Shown: positions 1 to 7,475, counted from the stretch's first letter. The stretch is 16,214 bases of DNA from an uncultured Clostridium sp. (GCA_900556965.1 USQV01000003.1:1-16214); one strand, 5' to 3'. Notes: a model not told the origin generated them from the sequence alone. Made by a program: numbers and translations.

Positions 1-2
1 AG

Positions 3-59
3 TTATTCGGTTATGAGCAAGTAGCGAAGCGGATTGCGAATATCCGCTTGACTAAATAA
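3..59 (+). CDS. C-terminal end of a small unidentified protein (possible type I toxin)
   Basis: An open frame enters from the left edge and stops with TAA at 57-59. The visible 18-residue tail reads LFGYEQVAKRIANIRLTK, which is rich in charged residues. Small membrane toxins of type I toxin-antitoxin systems typically end in such a charged tail after one hydrophobic helix. The helix, the start and the ribosome binding site are outside the window, so function cannot be seen directly. The idea rests on the neighbour: a convergent minus-strand RNA gene whose terminator abuts this stop codon. It could equally be a chance open frame or the end of some other protein. Confidence 0.3.
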   Translation, partial: LFGYEQVAKRIANIRLTK

Positions 60-86
60 AAAAGGGTACGGCGCTAACCATACCCT
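57..86 (-). terminator. Intrinsic terminator of the small RNA
   Basis: The arms AGGGTA (63-68) and TACCCT (81-86) pair perfectly, and inner GG/CC pairs at 70-71/78-79 are possible. A run of six A on the plus strand (58-63) gives U's directly after the stem in minus-strand RNA. There is no U run in the plus direction, so it terminates the minus-strand RNA only. Confidence 0.7.
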
Positions 87-200
87 ACTCTGGCGAACCA
101 GAGAGACCTCGTCGGTCAAATTATCCTTTCAATGGTGGCTTCGTCAGCCAAAAAAACACTTGTTAGTAAGTGTGAAAGTGCAGTTTTTATATCTCTACTC
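57..200 (-). ncRNA. Small structured RNA, antitoxin-like, convergent to the truncated frame
   Basis: Read on the minus strand, a perfect TATAAT box (212-207) predicts a start near 200. The transcript would be about 144 nt and end at an intrinsic terminator (stem 86-63, then six U). Inside it are three more perfect hairpins: ACACTT/AAGTGT (156-173), TGGCT/AGCCA (136-150) and CTCTGG/CCAGAG (88-103, tetraloop CGAA in the plus sense). No start codon with a ribosome binding site opens a meaningful frame. The position facing the 3' end of a small gene is the usual layout of Fst/TxpA-type type I systems, where the RNA base-pairs with the toxin mRNA. Which RNA family it belongs to is not recognised, and the antitoxin role is inference. 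Confidence 0.5.
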
Positions 201-206
201 ACTTAT

Positions 207-234
207 ATTATACACGATTTTCAGAAAAAATCCA
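207..234 (-). promoter_or_regulatory. Sigma-A promoter for the minus-strand small RNA
   Basis: On the minus strand there is a perfect TATAAT at 212-207. A weak -35 candidate, TGGATT, lies at 234-229 with a 16-base spacer. The predicted start is about 200. The -10 box is strong; the -35 is poor. Confidence 0.5.
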
Positions 235-648
235 CTGGTAATATCTACAAAATCTTTTTCTTAAATCGAGTGTAGGGATTAATCATAATGCCTAAAATTG
301 TGAATGTCAATCAAAATAGAATAAATTTTTGAGATTTTTTTCAAGAAGGTTAAAAACTCCCTGACAGACTGTAGATAAAGTGGTGTTTGACCGAGATTAA
401 GACGGAAACTCATACCAATTTCAAGTTCAAATTATCAATAAACATCAAAATATTTTTTGTAATCCGGTTTTACCTTTGTTTTTTGTCAAACTCTAGTATA
501 CAGGTAAATCCACGTTGCCACAAATGTGGGGTCACTTCATATTACATAAAGAGGTGGGAGTTTTCTTGATTGAGATAAAATGTTCCGAAGGATCAAAATC
601 GCACCCAGTCTCCCGGGATGTTCGACTTGATAACGGAGCGGAATGGCG
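235..648. other. AT-rich intergenic stretch without a supported gene
   Basis: About 410 bases that are clearly more AT-rich than the flanking coding DNA up to about 560. One open frame (387-569) starts with TTG, has no ribosome binding site and looks non-coding. A 16-codon ATG frame (580-630) also lacks a ribosome binding site. Short local palindromes occur, for example CCAC/GTGG around 518-529 and CCCGGG at 612-617, but no terminator or RNA gene can be defended. It may be eroded DNA left by a mobile element. Confidence 0.5.
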
Positions 649-677
649 TTGACTGTCAATAGGATTGTTTGTATAAT
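649..677 (+). promoter_or_regulatory. Sigma-A promoter for mgtE
   Basis: TTGACT (649-654), a 17-base spacer and a perfect TATAAT (672-677) form a near-consensus promoter. Transcription should start near 684, giving a leader of about 75 bases before mgtE. That is too short for a magnesium-sensing M-box riboswitch, and none was recognised. Confidence 0.85.
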
Positions 678-758
678 CAGAAACAGAGGATTATATCAAG
701 AAAAAGAAACCGCAAATAATTCGGCCGCGAGGTCCGGGAGCGGTACCGGAGGTATGAG

Positions 759-2153
759 GTGGAAAAGGAAATATTAAAAAAACCGGAGTTTGTAGATGAT
801 ATCGTCTCAATCATCCGGACAGAGCACAATAAAGACAAGCTGCTGGAAAAGCTGGGAGATTATCATGAAAAGGATATTGCTCAGAGTCTGGAGCAGCTGA
901 CGAAGGAAGAACGCCTAAGCCTGTATAACAATCTTGGGACCGAGTGGGTCTCCAACATTATTTCTTATATCGATGAGCCGGATGAATACATCAAAGAGCT
1001 GGGAATCGACAAGCTTGCCGCCGTTATCAATGAGATGGACTCCGATGATGCGGCAGAGCTTTTGGACGATATTGATGAGAGTGTAAAGGCAAAGCTGCGC
1101 CCGATCTTGGATGAGGATGTCAAGGCAGATATCCGATTGATCAATTCGTATGATGACGATGAGATCGGAAGCCTGATCACGAACAACTATGTCTGCATAT
1201 CCAAGAATCTGACGATCCGTCAGGCAATGCGCGAGCTGGTGCGTCAGGCCGGTGAAAATGACAACATCTCAACGATATATGTGGTGGATGAAAACGGGAT
1301 CTTTTGCGGAGCGATCGAATTAAAGGATCTTATCATTGCGCGCGAGTATGATGAGCTGGACAGTATTATCAGCTATTCTTATCCGTATTTACTGGATCAT
1401 GAAAGTATTTCGGAAAACATCGAAAAGATCAAAGACTATTCCGAGGACTCCCTCCCGGTATTAAACAGTGATAAGAAGATCATCGGTATTCTGACCGCCC
1501 AGAATGTGATCGAAGCGATCGATGATGAAATGGGTGACGATTACGCGAAGCTGGCCGGTTTGACAGAGGAGGAGGAGCTGAAGGAGACAACTCTGGAGAG
1601 TATTAAGAAACGACTGCCGTGGCTTGTTGTACTTCTGTTTCTGGGAATGGGAGTATCCAGTGTGGTCGGTGCCTTTGAGGGTGTTGTTTCCGCGCTTCCT
1701 ATTGTGATCTGCTTTCAGTCCCTGATCCTTGACATGGCCGGAAACGTGGGAACCCAGTCTCTGGCTGTAACGATCCGAGTATTGATGGATGAGGAACTGA
1801 GTGCGAAGGATAAGGCAGCACATGTCATGAAGGAGATACGGATCGGCTTCAGCAACGGATCGCTCCTTGGGATCCTTTCTCTGTTCTTCCTCGGTGCATA
1901 TATCTTTATTTTTAAGGGATATTCGCTTTCTCAGGCCTTTATGATATCCGGCTGTGTTGGAATATCTCTGCTGGTGGCGATGGTGGCATCCAGCTTAGTC
2001 GGAACTCTTGTTCCGCTCTTTTTCCACAGGATCAAGGTCGATCCGGCGGTAGCATCAGGGCCGCTTATCACTACGGTAAATGACTTGGTGGCGGTCGTTA
2101 CCTACTATGGACTGGCATGGATCCTATTGATCCAGTGGGTGCATCTGGCATAG
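759..2153 (+). CDS. mgtE: Magnesium transporter MgtE
   Basis: A membrane channel/transporter for Mg2+ of the MgtE/SLC41 family. The 464 residues are close to the usual length. The acidic, helical N-terminal domain covers roughly residues 10-135. Two CBS domains follow (about 137-260), which in this family sense cytoplasmic Mg2+ and gate the pore. From about residue 288 there are five hydrophobic segments forming the transmembrane domain. The conserved pore aspartate is seen as D442 in the motif TTVNDLVAV, equivalent to the selectivity-filter Asp of the Thermus protein. The start is GTG at 759, six bases after GGAGG (748-752). An ATG at 754 is too close to that site and stops after seven codons. 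A strong promoter lies upstream. No terminator separates it from ptsI, so cotranscription is likely. Confidence 0.93.
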   Translation: MEKEILKKPEFVDDIVSIIRTEHNKDKLLEKLGDYHEKDIAQSLEQLTKEERLSLYNNLGTEWVSNIISYIDEPDEYIKELGIDKLAAVINEMDSDDAAELLDDIDESVKAKLRPILDEDVKADIRLINSYDDDEIGSLITNNYVCISKNLTIRQAMRELVRQAGENDNISTIYVVDENGIFCGAIELKDLIIAREYDELDSIISYSYPYLLDHESISENIEKIKDYSEDSLPVLNSDKKIIGILTAQNVIEAIDDEMGDDYAKLAGLTEEEELKETTLESIKKRLPWLVVLLFLGMGVSSVVGAFEGVVSALPIVICFQSLILDMAGNVGTQSLAVTIRVLMDEELSAKDKAAHVMKEIRIGFSNGSLLGILSLFFLGAYIFIFKGYSLSQAFMISGCVGISLLVAMVASSLVGTLVPLFFHRIKVDPAVASGPLITTVNDLVAVVTYYGLAWILLIQWVHLA

Positions 2154-2171
2154 CATAGCTTTGGCAGAAAA

Positions 2172-2183
2172 GAGGTCGACCTC
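2172..2183. repeat. 12-base perfect palindrome in the mgtE-ptsI gap
   Basis: GAGGTCGACCTC is a perfect palindrome lying 18 bases after the mgtE stop, within a 121-base GC-rich gap. It could be a protein-binding site or chance. There is no T run, so it is not a terminator. No promoter is apparent in the gap. Confidence 0.35.
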
Positions 2184-2274
2184 GCTGACCGGAATCACGC
2201 GCCAAGGCTTACGGACGTTCGGCTTGAAGGCCCGGAAGGGAACAAAAATCAGACATGGATCGGGGGATAGCAAG

Positions 2275-3912
2275 ATGCAGATATATCACGGAAAGAGCGT
2301 ATTTGGCGGGATCGCAGTCGGAAAAATACAGATATTTTCCAAGACCGAGCGCCGGATCCTAAAAACAGATGTTGCAGATACGAAAACAGAGTGTGAGCGG
2401 TTTGAGTGTGCAAGAAAAGAAGCGATCGCTCAGCTTTCTGTCTTATACGAGAGAGCCACGGAGAAGGTGGGCAAGGAGAATGCAGCTATTTTCTCCGCAC
2501 ATCAGATGATACTGGAAGACAAGGAGTATATCGATTCGGTCAACTATATCATCAATGCGGAAGGTGTCAATGCCGAATATGCTGTGCATGTGACAGCCGA
2601 CAATTATTCTGCGGTTTTTCTTGCGATCGACGATGATTACATGCGCCAGAGAGCAGCGGATATCCGAGATGTCTCAGAGCGTCTGACCTCTGTATTATCG
2701 GGAAATAAGACAGAATTATCGAGCTTTTCGGAGCCGGTGCTTATCTTTGCGGAGGATCTGGCACCCTCTGAGACGGTGCAGATGGACAAGGAGAAGATCC
2801 TTGCCTTTGTCACCGCCGGAGGTTCGGTCAATTCCCATACGGCGATTTTAGCCAGAACCATGGGTATCCCGGCCATTGTCGACGCGGGGATAGATCTGCG
2901 GGCAGATATGGACGGAAAAGAAGCGATTGTGGACGGCTATGATGGTACTGTTTATATTGAACCGGATGAGATGGTAAGGGCAGGACTTTTAAAACGCAAG
3001 GCTGAGGAGGAGAAAAAGAAGGCTCTCCTTCTGGAATTAAAGGGAAAAGAGGATGTGACGTTAGATGGACGGCATGTAAGCCTCTATGCGAATATCGGCA
3101 GCCTCGACGATCTGGATATGGTATTTGAAAATGATGCCGGCGGGATCGGATTATTCCGAAGTGAGTTCATCTATCTCAACAGCATGGATTATCCTGATGA
3201 GGAGGAACAGTTTAAGATTTACCGGTCTGTCGCAGAGGCAATGGAAGGAAAACGTGCTATAATCCGCACACTGGATATCGGAGCGGACAAACAGGCAGAT
3301 TATTTTCACATTCCCAAGGAGGAAAATCCGGCCCTCGGCTATCGTGCAATCCGGATCTGTCTGTCGCAGCCGGAGATATTTAAGACACAGCTAAGGGCGA
3401 TCCTGCGCGCCAGTGCATACGGAAATATTGCGGTCATGTATCCGATGATCACGTCAGTCTGGGAGGTTCGCAGGGTGAAGGAGATCATGGAGGAGGTAAA
3501 GGAGGAGCTGAGAGCGCAGAAGATTACTTTCGGCAATGTACCTCAGGGCATTATGATCGAAACCCCGGCGGCAGTCATGGTCAGTGACGCGCTTGCACGT
3601 GAAGTCGATTTCTTCAGTATCGGAACGAATGATCTGACACAGTATGCGTTGGCAGCAGACAGGCAGAACCAGAAGCTTGAGCTGTTTTACGACGCACACC
3701 ACCCGGCCGTTTTAAAGATGATCCGGATGACGGTGGAGAGCGCCCATGAGGCCAAAATCCCGGTGGGGATCTGCGGAGAGCTGGGAGCAGATACAACGCT
3801 TACCGAGACCTTTATAAGAATGGGAGTCGATGAGCTGTCGGTGTCTCCCGGCTGTGTGCTGCCTGTCCGTAAGGTATTAAGGGAAATAACGTATAAAGAG
3901 AACGACGTATAA
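2275..3912 (+). CDS. ptsI: Phosphoenolpyruvate-protein phosphotransferase (PTS enzyme I)
   Basis: A cytoplasmic enzyme that takes phosphate from PEP onto a histidine and passes it to HPr, the first step of sugar uptake by the PTS. The 545 residues fit the clostridial family size. The HPr-binding and swivelling N-terminal part holds the phospho-histidine H188 in GGSVNSHTAILAR. The PEP-binding barrel shows GIGLFRSEF, the conserved IETPAAV and FSIGTNDLTQY motifs, and the active-site cysteine C500 in GICGE. The ATG at 2275 was chosen because it follows GGGGG (2262-2266) at about eight bases and matches family N-termini (MQIYHGKSVF). The frame stays open 38 codons upstream to a TTG at 2161, but that segment is basic and unlike enzyme I. 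No ptsH is in the window. It probably shares the mgtE transcript. Confidence 0.93.
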   Translation: MQIYHGKSVFGGIAVGKIQIFSKTERRILKTDVADTKTECERFECARKEAIAQLSVLYERATEKVGKENAAIFSAHQMILEDKEYIDSVNYIINAEGVNAEYAVHVTADNYSAVFLAIDDDYMRQRAADIRDVSERLTSVLSGNKTELSSFSEPVLIFAEDLAPSETVQMDKEKILAFVTAGGSVNSHTAILARTMGIPAIVDAGIDLRADMDGKEAIVDGYDGTVYIEPDEMVRAGLLKRKAEEEKKKALLLELKGKEDVTLDGRHVSLYANIGSLDDLDMVFENDAGGIGLFRSEFIYLNSMDYPDEEEQFKIYRSVAEAMEGKRAIIRTLDIGADKQADYFHIPKEENPALGYRAIRICLSQPEIFKTQLRAILRASAYGNIAVMYPMITSVWEVRRVKEIMEEVKEELRAQKITFGNVPQGIMIETPAAVMVSDALAREVDFFSIGTNDLTQYALAADRQNQKLELFYDAHHPAVLKMIRMTVESAHEAKIPVGICGELGADTTLTETFIRMGVDELSVSPGCVLPVRKVLREITYKENDV

Positions 3913-3919
3913 AAAGAAC
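3889..3919 (+). repeat. Tandem 15-base near repeat at the ptsI stop
   Basis: ACGTATAAAGAGAAC (3889-3903) and ACGTATAAAAAGAAC (3905-3919) match at 14 of 15 bases with a 16-base period. The second copy is read in a shifted frame and supplies the TAA stop. This suggests a small duplication that reset the C-terminus of enzyme I. Confidence 0.6.
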
Positions 3920-3929
3920 AATGCATAAG

Positions 3930-4080
3930 TGGGCTGTCGGAAAAATTTATTATAAATCAACAAATTTACGATATCCGGGTGAAAAAGTTAGCTTTCCTGC
4001 CGATATGCCAAAAATTGAAGGTAAAAATCCATTCTCACGAAACAAATTTATGACTTAGTTTCATTCCAAGAAACTCCGGC
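3930..4080. other. Intergenic stretch resembling a dispersed repeat or element remnant
   Basis: AT-rich gap between ptsI and the next promoter. Read on the minus strand, one frame gives an uninterrupted segment of about 29 residues containing GISAGKLTFSPGYRKFVDL before two adjacent stops (about 3952-4044), with a stop upstream and no start or ribosome binding site. The plus-strand beginning GGGCTGTCGGAAAAA resembles an insertion-sequence end, and ACAAATTTA occurs twice. No transposase and no matching inverted end were found. Whether this is a repeat is inference; it may be plain intergenic DNA. Confidence 0.3.
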
Positions 4081-4084
4081 TTAT

Positions 4085-4114
4085 TTGACTTTAAAAGAAA
4101 AAGTCTGATAAAAT
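4085..4114 (+). promoter_or_regulatory. Sigma-A promoter for the C-S lyase gene
   Basis: TTGACT (4085-4090), an 18-base spacer and TAAAAT (4109-4114). The predicted start is near 4121, leaving a leader of under 40 bases before the ribosome binding site and ATG 4159. Confidence 0.7.
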
Positions 4115-4158
4115 TGGTGCATCAAACAACAAGGGTGAAGCCGGAAAGGAAATGAGAT

Positions 4159-5382
4159 ATGTATAATTTTGATGAGATCATTGACAGAAGACACACGAAT
4201 GCTTTGAATACGGATGGCTTCCGTGACTATATTTTCCACGCGGATGAAACGATGACATTTCCTTACAAGGATGAGGAATTTATCCGCATGTGGGTCGCCG
4301 ATATGGAATTTGCCACACCGGAGGTAGTAATTGACGGGATCCGTGAGAGACTCAATAAGAGGATCTTCGGCTATAGCAGAGTATTTGAAAAGAGCTATTA
4401 TGACGCATTTAACGGCTGGTGCATGAAAAAATATGGCTGGAGCTTTGACCGGAAAGAGCTGGTTATGTCAAATGGGATCATCCCCGCATTATTCGAGCTG
4501 GTCGAATATATCTGCAAGCCGGATGAGAAGGTACTGTTTTTAACACCGTCATACGCATATTTTAAATATGCAGCGGATTTCAGCAAGCGGGAATATGTAT
4601 GCTCCGATCTGATCAATGAAGATGGATACTATAAGATCGACTATGATGATCTTGAGAAAAAGGCGGCAGATGAGAAGACAACTTTATTGATCTTCTGCAA
4701 TCCGCATAACCCCAGCGGCCGTGTGTGGAAAGAGGAGGAGCTGGAAAAGGTTGCAAAGATCGTTGAGAAGCATCAGTTATGGGTGATCTCAGATGAGATC
4801 CACTGCGATCTTCTGAGACTGGGTCAGCATCATATACCCCTTGGAAAGGTAATGCCGGACTATAAAAGACTTATCACCTGCATGGCACCGAGCAAGACCT
4901 TTAATCTGGCCGGAATGATGATCTCCAATGTGATTATCCGTGATGAAGATATGAGAAAGATCTGGCTGGACCGCCATTATAACTTTGATAACCCGTTGAG
5001 TATTGCCGCAGCACAGGCTGCCTATGAAAAGGGAGATGAGTGGTTACAGGAGCTTAGAGCTTATCTGGACGGAAACTTTGAATTTACGGTAAACTACTTA
5101 AAAGAGCATCTCCCGAAGGCAAAATGCAGGATCTCCGAAGCAACCTATCTGGCGTGGGTAGATTTAAGCGCATATTTTGAACCGGATGAGCATCTTCCGC
5201 TGTTTTTCGCCTATAAGGCAGGCGTGCTTCTTGAGGGCGGAAATATGTTTGTGCAGAGCTCTGACGGATTTATCCGCCTGAATCTGGCTTGTCCGAGAGC
5301 AACCGTAGAGGAGGGACTGCGCAGGATCTGTGAGGCAGTAAACACAAAGCATACAGAAAAATATCTGGGAGAGCAAAATTAA
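4159..5382 (+). CDS. patB: PatB/MalY-type PLP-dependent C-S lyase (cystathionine beta-lyase)
   Basis: A fold-type I, pyridoxal-phosphate enzyme of the MalY/PatB group, which cleaves C-S bonds of cystathionine or cysteine conjugates to give pyruvate, ammonia and a thiol. The 407 residues are typical, if slightly long. The N-terminus FDEIIDRRHTN is the family hallmark. WVADMEF, the cofactor region CNPHNPSGR, SDEIHCDL and the PLP lysine K246 in APSKTFNLAG are all present. The ATG follows GGAAAGGA (4143-4150) by eight bases. It has its own promoter and ends inside a terminator, so it is probably monocistronic. An aminotransferase role cannot be excluded, because the two activities are hard to tell apart by sequence. 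No sulfur-metabolism neighbours are present. Confidence 0.85.
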   Translation: MYNFDEIIDRRHTNALNTDGFRDYIFHADETMTFPYKDEEFIRMWVADMEFATPEVVIDGIRERLNKRIFGYSRVFEKSYYDAFNGWCMKKYGWSFDRKELVMSNGIIPALFELVEYICKPDEKVLFLTPSYAYFKYAADFSKREYVCSDLINEDGYYKIDYDDLEKKAADEKTTLLIFCNPHNPSGRVWKEEELEKVAKIVEKHQLWVISDEIHCDLLRLGQHHIPLGKVMPDYKRLITCMAPSKTFNLAGMMISNVIIRDEDMRKIWLDRHYNFDNPLSIAAAQAAYEKGDEWLQELRAYLDGNFEFTVNYLKEHLPKAKCRISEATYLAWVDLSAYFEPDEHLPLFFAYKAGVLLEGGNMFVQSSDGFIRLNLACPRATVEEGLRRICEAVNTKHTEKYLGEQN

Positions 5383-5405
5383 TCGCCTCTCCCAGATAGA
5401 GTTTT
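5357..5405. terminator. Bidirectional terminator between convergent genes
   Basis: The arms TATCTGGGAGAG (5362-5373) and CTCTCCCAGATA (5387-5398) pair perfectly over 12 bases with a 13-base loop. Five A's at 5357-5361 give U's directly after the stem for the minus strand. TTTT at 5402-5405 serves the plus strand after a short gap. The left arm codes for the last residues of the lyase and its TAA sits in the loop. The T run overlaps the stop of the convergent kinase gene. Confidence 0.85.
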
Positions 5406-7227
5406 ATTCATTATTCCTTAATTCCCATGCAATGTGGGCGCTTTCTTCCAGTTCTTCCAGACTGTAGAAGGCGTCCATAATTGTTTTTCCGGGAACGATA
5501 GGGCCGTGATTTTTCAAGAGGAAGCCATCACTGTCCATGACTCTTTCGCGGAATGCAGAGAACAGGGCTTCTGAGCCCGGCTTCTCATAGGGGATCAAGC
5601 CGACAGAGCCCAGCCGCATTTTCAGGTAAGGGGTATGAGCCGGTATGCAGTCCTTTTCATCGGAGGCGGGAACAAAGCTCCATAAAACGGCATAGGTACT
5701 GTGTGTGTGGATCACGGCGCCGATGTCCGGATCCTTCTCAAAGAGTGCTGTATGGAGCGGCCATTCCTTGCTCGGCTTTTTACCGGAAATGACCGAGCCG
5801 TCCTTATCAATGCAGGAAAAATCTTCTTTTTTGAGTGTGCCGAAGCAGCTGCCGCTGGCAGTAACGTAAATGTGGCCGTTGTGGGCGAAGCTCATGTTGG
5901 CAGAGGAGCCGCTGGTCTTTCCACGTTCAAACAGGCTGTGGGCTGCCCAGACGGCGTCTTCAAGCTTTCTATCCAGCTCCGGATCAAAGCTACCGGTCAT
6001 AGACAGGGCACGGCCAAAGAAGTCCTGCTGGCCGAAGTTTCCGCTTTTTAAAATAAGACGTATATCAGGACGTTCAGCGGGAACCATGATCGGAACACCC
6101 GCGGCAACACTTTCTCCGATCCAGTAGGAGGAGAAGCCAAGTCCCTTTGTAACAGCACCGGAGGTCTCCCCGCCGGCGGTGATGATGCGGGTAAAGCCGG
6201 CTTTCACCGCCCGGGCTGCGAGGGCGGCTGTAGTGCCCTCCAGTATAGAAGCAACACGCTCGGCTCCCATTTTCTGAAATTCCCGGACTCTTTCCGGTGT
6301 GTCGGAGCTGTATACCAATACCGTCTTATTGGGAGCAGAATACTTCATAACAAATTCCCACGCATCCTCCAGCGTCTGCTTTCCATTTATCATAGCTTCC
6401 GGATCGAGCTTGTAGGTGGGCATCCCCTGACTCTGATACCATGCGATTTGCCCCAAAGTTGCCTTAGAACAGCTTCCGGCTAAGAGCAGTGCGTTTCCTG
6501 TTGTCGCACTTGGGGGGATAGTACCGGAGGAAGCAAGCTTTTTCGCCCAGATCTTTGCAAGGGGCTCCAAGATCCCGCTTCCGCCGGTAAGGAGGGGGAG
6601 TGAGCTGAAAACGCGAGCGATTCTTTCACCGTCCTCAGCAGTTCTATAATCAGGAATCAAGTAAATTGGCGTTGTTTTAAGGCTTTCCACAGAAAAGTGC
6701 TCCAGCTCATTCGAGGAGATATTCATACAGCGGAACTTGCTCTGAGGAGCCATCAGATGGTCGATCCTACAGTCCCACATCGGCGTAAGGGGATGATTTT
6801 TCATGTGGCTCTCGTGAAGCGGAACTCCGTTTACCATAAGCTTTCCGTCTTCCACGGTTCTTCCGTTTACCGGGAGTGCGGGGCAGAGAATGGAGCAGGG
6901 AGATTTCGTAAGCTCCATGAGAGCGTCAGCCACCGGCCCGATGTTTCCTTTTGGAGTAGAATCGAAGGTAGAGCAATATTTAAAATAAATCTGTTTCACA
7001 CCATGGTCTAAGAGGAAGCGGGCTGCCTGAAGGCTGTCTGCTACGGCAGAGCTTGTTTCCTGTGTACGCGATTTTAAAGCGATCACGATAGCCTGTGCAG
7101 AGCTGCAGGATTCGCTGTTCTGCGGGATCCCGTTGTAGAGCCTTACACTCATGCCTCCCTTTACGAGAAATGATGCGGCGTCACTGGCGCCTGTAAAATC
7201 ATCTGCAATACATCCTAATACAGCCAT
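5404..7227 (-). CDS. otnK-otnC: Fused acid-sugar kinase (OtnK type) and class II aldolase/decarboxylase (OtnC type)
   Basis: A 607-residue fusion of two enzymes that are normally separate. Residues 1 to about 405 are a four-carbon acid sugar kinase (DUF1537 family): ADDFTGASD (8-16) binds substrate, while GGETSGAV (from G352) and SGNFGQQDF belong to the nucleotide-binding half. Residues from about 412 on are a class II aldolase/adducin domain: ASGSCFG, a likely catalytic E488, zinc ligands H507 and H509 in HTHSTY, and H574 in KNHGP. The TPYLKMRLG and IPYEKPG motifs match OtnC rather than fuculose-phosphate aldolase. In known pathways OtnK phosphorylates 3-oxo-tetronate at C4 and OtnC decarboxylates it to dihydroxyacetone phosphate. 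The ATG follows AGGAGG at five bases. A sigma-54 promoter lies upstream and a terminator at the end. The exact substrate is inferred. Confidence 0.88.
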   Translation of the reverse strand: MAVLGCIADDFTGASDAASFLVKGGMSVRLYNGIPQNSESCSSAQAIVIALKSRTQETSSAVADSLQAARFLLDHGVKQIYFKYCSTFDSTPKGNIGPVADALMELTKSPCSILCPALPVNGRTVEDGKLMVNGVPLHESHMKNHPLTPMWDCRIDHLMAPQSKFRCMNISSNELEHFSVESLKTTPIYLIPDYRTAEDGERIARVFSSLPLLTGGSGILEPLAKIWAKKLASSGTIPPSATTGNALLLAGSCSKATLGQIAWYQSQGMPTYKLDPEAMINGKQTLEDAWEFVMKYSAPNKTVLVYSSDTPERVREFQKMGAERVASILEGTTAALAARAVKAGFTRIITAGGETSGAVTKGLGFSSYWIGESVAAGVPIMVPAERPDIRLILKSGNFGQQDFFGRALSMTGSFDPELDRKLEDAVWAAHSLFERGKTSGSSANMSFAHNGHIYVTASGSCFGTLKKEDFSCIDKDGSVISGKKPSKEWPLHTALFEKDPDIGAVIHTHSTYAVLWSFVPASDEKDCIPAHTPYLKMRLGSVGLIPYEKPGSEALFSAFRERVMDSDGFLLKNHGPIVPGKTIMDAFYSLEELEESAHIAWELRNNE

Positions 7228-7241
7228 GTTATCCTCCTCAT

Positions 7242-7261
7242 ATCATCTAATGTTAAATGAT
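7242..7261. repeat. Interrupted inverted repeat in the kinase-fusion leader
   Basis: ATCAT-C-TAA-TG-TTA-A-ATGAT pairs 8 of 9 positions. It lies between the predicted sigma-54 start (about 7278) and the ribosome binding site. It could be an operator or a weak hairpin near the ribosome binding site. Confidence 0.35.
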
Positions 7262-7288
7262 GTAAATACATATTCACCATTAAAATAT

Positions 7289-7304
7289 AGCAAAAAACAT
7301 GCCA
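7289..7304 (-). promoter_or_regulatory. Sigma-54 (-24/-12) promoter for the kinase-decarboxylase fusion
   Basis: On the minus strand TGGCA (7304-7300), six bases, then TTGCT (7293-7289) matches the invariant TGGCA-N6-TTGCW spacing exactly. Transcription would start near 7278, about 50 bases before the start codon. A sigma-54 activator gene lies directly upstream. Confidence 0.85.
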
Positions 7305-7445
7305 ACTTGACAGCTTTTTTGCACAGGCGGGATAGGGCAGGGAGCAGGCAGCATAAAAATGAAAAATCTCCCGGCAAAGAAGGAAATTGAGCAAAAAAAT
7401 GTGTATAAATGTGCAGATCCGCTGCTCCAAGCAGGCGTTGATGCG

Positions 7446-7475
7446 TTGACGAGAAGTGTTGCACTGTTGTATAAT
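7446..7475 (+). promoter_or_regulatory. Sigma-A promoter for the PrpR-type activator
   Basis: TTGACG (7446-7451), an 18-base spacer and a perfect TATAAT (7470-7475) point at the activator gene. The predicted start is near 7482. The half-site TGTTGCA (7457-7463) sits inside the spacer, so binding there should block RNA polymerase, which suggests autorepression. Confidence 0.7.

Noticed and set aside
387..569. 60-residue plus-strand frame with a CHKCG motif
   Set aside because: TTG start, no ribosome binding site, AT-driven composition and no recognisable family.
580..630. 16-codon ATG frame (MFRRIKIAPSLPGCST) upstream of the mgtE promoter
   Set aside because: No ribosome binding site at a proper distance and no promoter reading it; could be part of a repeat but this cannot be tested here.
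684..758. Magnesium riboswitch (M-box) upstream of mgtE
   Set aside because: Leader is only about 75 bases and shows none of the long conserved stems required.
754..777. Seven-codon ATG frame overlapping the mgtE start
   Set aside because: Only one base from GGAGG, too close for initiation; the GTG at 759 has the right spacing.
2161..2274. N-terminal extension of enzyme I from TTG 2161
   Set aside because: Basic, unlike the family, and ATG 2275 has a good ribosome binding site and the family N-terminus.
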